Source: Pseudomonadota bacterium (lineage in GTDB: Bacteria; Myxococcota_A; Bradymonadia; Bradymonadales; GCA-2716585). Taken from it: a DNA stretch of 64,000 nucleotides. Numbering within the stretch: the first letter of the stretch is position 1; every line of letters begins with the position of its first letter. The translations under genes were made by a program, and so were the position numbers. The notes beneath the pieces were generated by a model. The model saw only the letters and a program-made list of their open reading frames with translations. It was not told where the DNA came from and made no database searches. Of the stretch, positions 35,091-41,465 are shown piece by piece. The stretch covers positions 1 through 64,000 of the forward strand of contig SYOX01000050.1 in the NCBI GenBank assembly GCA_005804885.1, given 5' to 3'.

Positions 35091-36845
35091 ATGATGACGC
35101 AAAGACCCTCCGCGCGGTGGCCCTGGATCGCCGCGCTGCTGTTGCTCCTGGCCTCCGCGCCGGGCTGCGCTGGCGCCCCTGAGCGCGCCCCTGAAAGCTC
35201 GGAACAGGTCGCTTCCGCGCTGAACGCGGCGTCGGACGCGGCGGAGGAGGCCTCCCGTCGGCGCCGCCCGAGGCTCGTGGTGGTGGTGGTCTTTGATCAG
35301 CTGCGCGCCGATTACATGGCGCGCTTCGGAGAGCGATTCCTGCCCCCAAGGGGCGAGTCGGGCGAGCCGGGCGGGTTTCGATACCTGATGGAGACAGGGG
35401 CCTTCTATCCCCTGGCCGCCCACCAGACCCTCCAGGGCATGACCTGCCCGGGCCACGCCAACATCTCCACCGGCTCCTGGCCCGCTCGCCATGGCATCGC
35501 GCTGAACTCCTGGGTTGATCCAGACACGGGCGCCAAGACCTACTGCACCTTCGACCCCGCCTCGCCCCTCGTCGGCCCCGCCGAGGTCAAGGCGGGGGAG
35601 GGCGCCTCGCCGCGCGCCCTGCGAGGGCCGACGCTGGGCGACGAGTTCAAGGGCTCAGGCCGGGGATCGCGGGTGGCCTCGGTCGGGATCAAGGATCGCG
35701 GCGCCATCGTGCTGGGCGGCTTCGGCGCCGACGCCGTGCTCTGGTTCGACGACGAGAGCGGGGGCTGGGTCACCAGCCGGTTCTACGCCCCCGACGGGTC
35801 GCTGCCGCCCTGGATCGCCCCCGTCAACGCGCGGCTGGCCCAGGAGCGAGGCCAGGAGCTCACCGTGTCGGTGTCCCCCGAGGGCGGCCCGCCCTGGAAG
35901 GTCAAGTCCGGCTCCGAAGAGGCGCTGGCGAGCCCCTGGGGCAATGCGATCACCGTCGAGGCCGTCGAGGCGGCCATCGACGGCCTCCAGCTCGGCCAGC
36001 CGCGCGCGTCGACCGGCCCCGAGGGCGCTCAGGCGCCGGGCGAGGTGACGGACGTCCTGATGGTGAGCTTCTCGTCGCTGGACAAGGTGGGGCACTCGGT
36101 GGGGCCGGATGATCCTCGGCTCTCCGATCAGATGGTGGACTCGGACAGGGCGCTGGCGCGGCTGCTCAGGACGCTGGAGGCGAAGGTCCCAGGGGGGCTC
36201 TCCGAGGTGGTCGTGGCGGTGACGGGCGATCACGGCGTGTCGCCCTTGCCCGAGGTGCTCAGGGCGCAGCGCGTCGAGGTGGAGGTGATCGACGAGAAGG
36301 AGGTGGCCAAGGCGCTCGACGCGGGGCTGAAGGCGCGCTTCGGCGAGGCGAAGGGCGGGGGCTGGGTGGTGGGCATGAAGTACTTCCACGTCGTGCTCAA
36401 CCGGGCGTCGATCAAGGCCAGCAAGCTGGACATCGCGGAGGTTGAGCGCGAGGCGGCGCGGCTGCTGGCGGCCACCCCCGGCTTCATCGGCGCGCTGACG
36501 GCCACCGACATCCGGGAGCGGCGCCTGCCGGGCGGGCTCCTGGAGCGCCAGGTGCTCAACGGCTGGGTGCCCGGGCGCAGCGGCGACGTCGTGGGGATCT
36601 CCAAGGCCCACGCGATCCCGAAGGGGGCGCCGGCCAACCACATCACGGGGATGAGCTACGATCGCTATGTGCCCTTGATCATTGGGGGATTTGGGATCAG
36701 GCCGGGGCTCTACCCCGAGGCGGCCGAGATCGTGGATCTGGCGCCGACGCTGGCCTTCATCGGCGGGGTGCTGCCGCCGCCGCTGTCCGAGGGCAGGGTC
36801 TTGAGCGAGTGCCTGGATCGGGATCAGCTCAGGCCGCGCTTCTGA
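35091..36845 (+). CDS. PafA-type alkaline phosphatase family lipoprotein
   Basis: The 584-residue product has a lipobox SAPGC (Cys26) and the alkaline-phosphatase-superfamily core with a Thr nucleophile: VVVVFDQLRADYMARFG, HQTLQGMTCPGHANISTG (nucleophile Thr), SFSSLDKVGHSVGP and VVAVTGDHGVSPLPEV. This matches PafA-like and nucleotide pyrophosphatase-type phosphomonoesterases, which are exported and release phosphate. Met codons at 35091 and 35094 are both possible starts, after GAGAG. Its end overlaps the convergent 102-residue gene by 22 bases. It is the sixth superfamily member in the window. Confidence 0.88.
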   Translation: MMTQRPSARWPWIAALLLLLASAPGCAGAPERAPESSEQVASALNAASDAAEEASRRRRPRLVVVVVFDQLRADYMARFGERFLPPRGESGEPGGFRYLMETGAFYPLAAHQTLQGMTCPGHANISTGSWPARHGIALNSWVDPDTGAKTYCTFDPASPLVGPAEVKAGEGASPRALRGPTLGDEFKGSGRGSRVASVGIKDRGAIVLGGFGADAVLWFDDESGGWVTSRFYAPDGSLPPWIAPVNARLAQERGQELTVSVSPEGGPPWKVKSGSEEALASPWGNAITVEAVEAAIDGLQLGQPRASTGPEGAQAPGEVTDVLMVSFSSLDKVGHSVGPDDPRLSDQMVDSDRALARLLRTLEAKVPGGLSEVVVAVTGDHGVSPLPEVLRAQRVEVEVIDEKEVAKALDAGLKARFGEAKGGGWVVGMKYFHVVLNRASIKASKLDIAEVEREAARLLAATPGFIGALTATDIRERRLPGGLLERQVLNGWVPGRSGDVVGISKAHAIPKGAPANHITGMSYDRYVPLIIGGFGIRPGLYPEAAEIVDLAPTLAFIGGVLPPPLSEGRVLSECLDRDQLRPRF

Positions 36846-37132
36846 AGGTAGACCTTCATCATGATCTGCATGATGTCCGCGTCGTCGGCGGGGCGCTCCT
36901 TGCGGACGAGCCAGCGGCGATAGGCGTCGATCTGCTGCTCGACGAGCGGGCGGAAGTCGTCGTCGAGGACGAAGAGCAGGCGCGCCAGGGGGCTGACCTC
37001 GGCGGGGCCGTTGGCGACGTGGTCGCGGATGCGGTCGAGGTCCCCGCCCCGGCTCTGCGTGTCGGCCTTGTCGATGAGCGCGGCGATGGCGCGCTCGAAG
37101 CTCTCCTGGGTGTGAAAGGGGGCCTGTGTCAT
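36824..37132 (-). CDS. small conserved-looking protein downstream of the flavoprotein
   Basis: The 102-residue product is mostly helical and charged, with no signal or membrane segment. It contains SRGGDLDRIRDHVANGPAEV and IMQIMMKVYLQKRGL. A strong GAGGAGG lies five bases before the ATG, and it starts ten bases after the flavoprotein stop, so the two form an operon. It may be a small partner of the reductase, but the family is not recognised. Its 3' end overlaps the convergent phosphatase gene. Confidence 0.7.
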   Translation of the reverse strand: MTQAPFHTQESFERAIAALIDKADTQSRGGDLDRIRDHVANGPAEVSPLARLLFVLDDDFRPLVEQQIDAYRRWLVRKERPADDADIMQIMMKVYLQKRGLS

Positions 37133-37142
37133 GGGAGCCTCC

Positions 37143-37952
37143 TCATGGCTTCTTCTTCTTGATGATGGCGGGCTTGAACTCGACCGCGGCGGGGGCCGCC
37201 TCGTCCGCCTTCTTGGGGTCGGGGGGGGAGGCGAACTTCTCGGTGCGGATCTCGCGTCGGTTCAGGCCGCGCTCGACGAAGACGTCGCGCATCGCGTCGA
37301 TCATGGGCGGGACGCCGCACAGGTAGGCGGTGGTGCGACCGGGCACGATGTGGTCGGCCAGCTCGTCCATGAAGGCGGTGACGTAGCCGACGGGGCCGCC
37401 CCAGTTGTCCTCAGGGCGCGGCTGGCTGACGATGGCCCTGTAATGGATGTTCGGGCAGAAGGCGTCGAGGTCCTGCCACTCGTCGTGGTAGAGCAGCTCG
37501 TCGCCGTGGCGCACGCCCATGAGCATCCAGACGCGGCTGTGGGCCGACGCCTTGATGATCTGGTCGCGCATCGAGCGGAAGGGCGCGATGCCCGTGCCGG
37601 TGGCCACGAGGATGATGTCGTCGGGGGACTCGTCGCGCAGGGTGAAGCGCCCGAAAGGGCCGGAGGTCTTGATCTCGTCGCCGACCCGGAGGCCATGCAG
37701 CAGCGTCGATCCCTTGCCGAAGTCCACCCGCTTGACGCACAGCGAGAAGCCCCCCACCTCGCCTGGGACCGCGGAGATCGAGTAGGAGCGGTTGATCTCG
37801 ACCCCTTCCTCGTTTTGGAAGTGGATCATGACGAACTGCCCAGGGATGTAATCGAAGCCCTCTTCACCCTCCGGGGCGAAGGTGATGTGCTTGACGTTCG
37901 AGCACAGATCGCGGGTCTGAACCACCACGCTCTGAAAGTAGGTTCGGGCCAT
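37143..37952 (-). CDS. ferredoxin-NADP reductase-like flavoprotein
   Basis: The 269-residue product has an FAD-binding barrel with NRSYSISAVP (RxYS motif) and GFSLCVKRVD, then the NAD(P)-binding domain with DDIILVATGTGIAPFRSM and TTAYLCGVPPMIDAM. There is no [2Fe-2S] domain; the C-terminus is a Lys/Pro-rich tail ending KPAIIKKKKP. The ATG at 37952 is fixed by GGAG seven bases upstream. It probably passes electrons between NAD(P)H and a separate ferredoxin or oxygenase partner, none of which is adjacent. Confidence 0.88.
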   Translation of the reverse strand: MARTYFQSVVVQTRDLCSNVKHITFAPEGEEGFDYIPGQFVMIHFQNEEGVEINRSYSISAVPGEVGGFSLCVKRVDFGKGSTLLHGLRVGDEIKTSGPFGRFTLRDESPDDIILVATGTGIAPFRSMRDQIIKASAHSRVWMLMGVRHGDELLYHDEWQDLDAFCPNIHYRAIVSQPRPEDNWGGPVGYVTAFMDELADHIVPGRTTAYLCGVPPMIDAMRDVFVERGLNRREIRTEKFASPPDPKKADEAAPAAVEFKPAIIKKKKP

Positions 37953-38092
37953 GAAGTCGCTCCATCCCTCGTGCCAGAGCCCCAGGACTACCATAAGAGC
38001 GGCCGACCTCACAAGGCGCGCAAGGACGCCCAGCGCTGCGGCGCAGGTTCGCTCGGTGCAGTCACGATCGCACCGCCCCCCAACGCTCGACG

Positions 38093-38351
38093 ATCGCCCC
38101 ACGCTCCTCGCACCGCCCCCTGCGGGGGACGGGCTCGTCGGGTGGGGCTAGAACGCTGACCGGTTTGACTCCCGTCGGCCAACGGGCCGACAACGCCGAT
38201 GCCGGCGTCGTCGATGCTCGGCGGGCCAAAGGCCCGCCTGTGCTCTCCTCCTTGGCCTCGACGCTGTCGGCCTCGCCGGCCTCGGTCCCTCAAACCAATC
38301 AGCGTTCTAGAAACTCGGGATGGGCTGCGCCCTGTCGGTCGCAGGCCAGCG
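38093..38351 (+). repeat. composite dispersed repeat, copy 3, split by a MITE-like insertion
   Basis: R1 lies at about 38093-38151 (CCCCACGCTCCTCGCACCGC through GGTGGGGCTAG) and R2 at about 38311-38351 (ATGGGCTGCGCCCTGTCGG onward). Between them sits a 155-base element. Copy 4 keeps the uninterrupted R1-R2 junction. Confidence 0.75.
38152..38306. mobile_element. MITE-like element, 155 bp
   Basis: The element has 17-base terminal inverted repeats, AACGCTGACCGGTTTGA at the left and the complement of AACGCTGATTGGTTTGA at the right (15 of 17 identical). It is flanked by CTAG on both sides (38148-38151, 38307-38310), a probable 4-base target duplication. It has no coding capacity. Inside are three perfect hairpins: GTCGGCC/GGCCGAC (38174-38191), ACGCCG/CGGCGT (38193-38208) and GGCGGGCC/GGCCCGCC (38220-38238). 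CTAG fits the YTAR target known for some IS5-type elements; the parent element is not in this window. Confidence 0.7.
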
Positions 38352-38418
38352 GGCGGGTGAGTGCGGATCGAAGGGCCGGATCACCGCGTCGAAGTGGGCC
38401 TGTAGATTGGGGTTTTCG

Positions 38419-38573
38419 CTCTCCCTGGTGTCGACATCGGTCGTGCGCGGGCCTGCGACCGACAGGGCGCAGCCCCCCTGAAATTCTAGCCCCACCCGAC
38501 GAGCCCGTCCCCGGAGGGGCGGTGCGAGGAGTGTGGGGCGATCGTCGAGCGTGGGGTGATCGTGGAGCGTGGG
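38419..38573 (-). repeat. composite dispersed repeat, copy 4 (inverted)
   Basis: On the minus strand this holds R1 (CCCCACGCTC then GACGGGCTCGTCGGGTGGGG) and, after an uninterrupted CTAGAATTTCAG junction, R2 through to CACCAGGGAG. R1's outer part is extended by three tandem GAGCGTGGGG-like motifs (38527-38575). It forms an inverted pair with copy 3. Confidence 0.75.
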
Positions 38574-38656
38574 GCGAGGGCTGGAGACACCGCCGTCGAT
38601 CTGCTAAGGATCGTGCCGTGGCAGGAGGCGAGCGCGGGGATGATCAGGAGGTCGCC

Positions 38657-39529
38657 GTGAGGGGAGGGGGGTGGGTCGGCGCGGCGGCGCTGGTGGGGAT
38701 CCTGTGGGCGGGGTCGGCGGCCTGGGCGCAGGAGTCGGAGGGGTCCTCGCTGCGCGAGGAGAACTTCGATCGGGCCACGATGGGCATGGGGAGGGTCAGG
38801 CTCGGGGTCTCGACCCCTCCCGAGCGCGGGTCGGCCCGTGGGGTGTCCTTCGAGGTGCTGGCGCCCTTCTTGATGGCGCCGCTGAGCGAGGAGGCCGAGG
38901 ACCACGACGCGCTCTGGTCGGTGGGGTTCTCGATCTTGAGGTTCGAGGATCTGGACCTCTCCGATGAGCTTCGGACGGAGAGCTCGCTGGGCGGGCTGCG
39001 CGTCGGGGTGCGCCACGACGCTCGGCTGTGGGGTGCGGAGACGGGGCTGGAGCTGATCACGGTGGCCTTCGATGAGCTCTTCGTCCTGAGCCCGACGCTG
39101 GGCCTGCGGATTGGAGATCCCGACGTCGTCATGTTCACGGCCCGGCTGGACATGCGGGGGCTCTTCGCCGTATCGACGAGCGAGACTGCGGAGCAGCGGC
39201 TGCGCCAGAACTACGACCTGCAGGCGGCCGTGGCGCTGCCCCTGAGCAAGATCCTGCACCTCCAGGGGCGATTGCGGCTGCGGGACGTGGCCGATCCCAG
39301 GTCGGACTCCTTCGGCGGCGCGTTCAGGCAGCGCGACGCGTGGCTCGTGGCCGGCTTCGAGGCGGCGATCGACGTCGACGTCAGGCTGCTGCCGCTCTTC
39401 GTGGGGTTCGGCTTCCGGGAGGTCTTTGAGCACGCCTACGGCGTCGAGGCGGTCGAGGCGCCGGGCCAGCAGTTCCTGGTCCTGGTCGAGACGACGCTGG
39501 GGATGGTCGGGACCTCGGGGCTCTGGTAG
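38657..39529 (+). CDS. exported beta-rich outer-membrane-like protein
   Basis: The 290-residue product begins at GTG 38657, chosen because GGAGG lies five bases upstream and it yields a signal peptide cut after AAWA. The mature chain has alternating beta-strands and ends in a C-terminal Trp (GTSGLW), as outer-membrane barrels often end in an aromatic residue. An open frame extends upstream into repeat DNA and is not genuine. No family is recognised. It lies 74 bases before cysK. Confidence 0.75.
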   Translation: MRGGGWVGAAALVGILWAGSAAWAQESEGSSLREENFDRATMGMGRVRLGVSTPPERGSARGVSFEVLAPFLMAPLSEEAEDHDALWSVGFSILRFEDLDLSDELRTESSLGGLRVGVRHDARLWGAETGLELITVAFDELFVLSPTLGLRIGDPDVVMFTARLDMRGLFAVSTSETAEQRLRQNYDLQAAVALPLSKILHLQGRLRLRDVADPRSDSFGGAFRQRDAWLVAGFEAAIDVDVRLLPLFVGFGFREVFEHAYGVEAVEAPGQQFLVLVETTLGMVGTSGLW

Positions 39530-39603
39530 TCGGGAGGGCGCGGTCGCCTTGAGCCGGCCAGGGGCCGGGCGGGGCGCGGTCTGGATGTGGGGAGGCGGTT
39601 GGA

Positions 39604-40581
39604 GTGGGCGAGGTGGTTGTGAAGGGCAAAGGGATCCTGGAGGACGTGACCAAGGCCGTTGGCAACACCCCGTTGGTGCGGCTGCGGAGGGTGGTGGAGG
39701 GGTGTCAGGCCGAGATCCTGGTCAAGATGGAGTCGATGAACCCGCTCTCCAGCGTCAAGGATCGGATCGGGGCCAGCATGGTGGAGGCGGCCGAGGCGGC
39801 GGGCAAGCTGGGGCCGGGGTCGGTGCTGATCGAGCCGACGAGCGGGAACACGGGGATCGCGCTGGCCTTCGTGGCGGCGGCCAGGGGCTATCGGCTCAAG
39901 CTGGTGATGCCGGACAGCTACAGCCAGGAGCGGCGGCTGATCTTCCGGGCGCTGGGCGCGGAGCTTGAGCTGACCCCGGGGCACCTTGGGATGCAAGGCG
40001 CGGTGGACAGGGCGCTGGCGCTGGCCGCGCGGCTCGACGACGCGCTGGTGTTGCAGCAGTTCGAGAACCCGGCCAACCCGGCGGCCCACGAGCGCTCGAC
40101 GGCCGAGGAGATCTGGCGCGACACCGAGGGCAAGATCGACGCGATCGCGACGGGCGTGGGGACGGGCGGGACGATCAGCGGGGTGACCCGGGGGCTGCGG
40201 AAAAAGAAGAGTGATTTCATGGCCTTCGCGATCGAGCCGGATCGGTGCGCGGTGATCTCGGGGGGGCCGCCGGGGCCGCACGAGATCCAGGGGCTCGGGG
40301 CCGGCTTCGTGCCTGGGAACCTCGACCGGGGCCTGCTCAACGGGGTCGTGCGGGTGACGGACGAGGAGGCCTTCGAGATGGCCCGCCGGCTGGCCAGGGA
40401 GGAGGGCCTGCTGGTGGGGATCTCCTCGGGGGCCAACGTGGTCGGGGCGCTCAAGGTGGCGCGGCTGCCGATGATGAAGGGGCGCCGTATCGTGACGGTG
40501 TGCTGCTCGGCCGGCGAGCGCTACCTGTCGACGAGGCTCTTTGAGCATCTGCGGAGCGCGGACCTGGAGGGCGAGTCATGA
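39604..40581 (+). CDS. cysK: O-acetylserine sulfhydrylase (cysteine synthase)
   Basis: The 325-residue product makes L-cysteine from O-acetylserine and sulfide using PLP. It shows NTPLVRLRR, the PLP-Lys motif NPLSSVKDRIG, the substrate loop EPTSGNTGIALA, the phosphate-binding GVGTGGTISGV and ISSGANVVGA near the end. The start is GTG at 39604. Its stop overlaps the cysE start (ATGA), so the two cysteine biosynthesis enzymes are translationally coupled. Confidence 0.96.
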   Translation: MGEVVVKGKGILEDVTKAVGNTPLVRLRRVVEGCQAEILVKMESMNPLSSVKDRIGASMVEAAEAAGKLGPGSVLIEPTSGNTGIALAFVAAARGYRLKLVMPDSYSQERRLIFRALGAELELTPGHLGMQGAVDRALALAARLDDALVLQQFENPANPAAHERSTAEEIWRDTEGKIDAIATGVGTGGTISGVTRGLRKKKSDFMAFAIEPDRCAVISGGPPGPHEIQGLGAGFVPGNLDRGLLNGVVRVTDEEAFEMARRLAREEGLLVGISSGANVVGALKVARLPMMKGRRIVTVCCSAGERYLSTRLFEHLRSADLEGES

Positions 40582-41372
40582 ACTGGGGAGAGCGTCAGCG
40601 AACGCAGGTGAAGGTGACGCCGCCGACGCTGCCGGAGCCAGGGCTCCAGGGGATGCTGGCGATGATCCGGGAGGACATCGAGGCGGTGCGCGGCAATGAT
40701 CCGGCGGCGCGCGACCGGATTGAGATCCTGACCTCCTACCCGGGCTTGCACGCCATCTGGATGCACCGGGTGGCGCACGCGCTGTGGGGTGTGGGGATGA
40801 CGACGCGGGCCCGGATGGTGTCGAACCTGACGCGGGCGATCACGGGCGTCGAGATCCACCCTGGGGCGGTGCTGGGGCGCCGTGTGTTCATCGACCACGG
40901 GATGGGGGTGGTGATCGGGGAGACGGCGGTCGTGGGCGATGACTGCCTGATCTACAAGGGGGTGGTGCTCGGCGGCACGTCGCTGGAGCGCACCAAGCGG
41001 CACCCGACGCTGGGCGCGGGGGTGGTGGTGGGCTCCAACGCCTGCATCCTGGGTCGTGTGATGATCGGCGACGGGGCCAAGGTCGGCTCGTGCTCGGTGG
41101 TGATCCGCGACATGCCCGCGGGGGCGACGGCGGTGGGCGTCCCTGGTCGGATCGTGTCGACCACGGAGTCGCACGGGCCGCTGGACCACGGGGATCTGCC
41201 CGATCCGATCGCGACGGTGCTACGGGCGCTTCTGGAGCAGGTCGAGGGCCTCAGCGAGCGGATCGAGGCGCTGGAGGGCGTCCAGAGCGCCGATCACCGG
41301 GAGGAGGAGGCGGAGCTGCGCGCGATGAGGGCCGAGCTGGCGGCCGTGATCTACGAGGACTTCGGGGACTGA
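40578..41372 (+). CDS. cysE: serine O-acetyltransferase
   Basis: The 264-residue product acetylates serine, the step before CysK. After a helical N-domain (SYPGLHAIWMHRVAHALW), it has the left-handed beta-helix hexapeptide repeats GVEIHPGAVLGRRVFIDHG, MGVVIGETAVVGDDCLIY and HPTLGAGVVVGSNACILG, with the catalytic His in IDHGMGVVIGET. A C-terminal helical, charged extension of about 60 residues follows the usual end. It lacks the C-terminal Ile that inserts into the CysK active site, so classical cysteine synthase complex formation is doubtful. Confidence 0.95.
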   Translation: MNWGERQRTQVKVTPPTLPEPGLQGMLAMIREDIEAVRGNDPAARDRIEILTSYPGLHAIWMHRVAHALWGVGMTTRARMVSNLTRAITGVEIHPGAVLGRRVFIDHGMGVVIGETAVVGDDCLIYKGVVLGGTSLERTKRHPTLGAGVVVGSNACILGRVMIGDGAKVGSCSVVIRDMPAGATAVGVPGRIVSTTESHGPLDHGDLPDPIATVLRALLEQVEGLSERIEALEGVQSADHREEEAELRAMRAELAAVIYEDFGD

Positions 41373-41392
41373 GCGCCCGCCCAAGGCCCGGA

Positions 41393-41421
41393 TTGACGAA
41401 AGGCGCGGGCTGTTCTATCAA
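41393..41421 (+). promoter_or_regulatory. promoter of rpsA
   Basis: TTGACG (41393-41398) is followed after 17 bases by TATCAA (41416-41421), matching five and four of six consensus positions, 45 bases before the GTG start. It resembles the rplU promoter candidate in its -35 box and spacing. Confidence 0.6.
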
Positions 41422-41465
41422 GCTGCACACGAGACGGGCGCGCGACGCGAGAGCAGGAGACGAAC

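Larger units (their letters stand above)
37953..38656. other. 704-base non-coding region rich in repeats
   Basis: No gene is supported here. It contains copies 3 and 4 of the composite repeat and the MITE-like element. The segment 38352-38418 between the repeats is unique and featureless by eye. Open frames running through the region are repeat-derived. Confidence 0.6.

Noticed and set aside
38165-38656. N-terminal extension of the outer-membrane-like protein gene upstream to 38165
   Set aside because: The extension is repeat and MITE DNA. GTG 38657 has a GGAGG site and yields a proper signal peptide.
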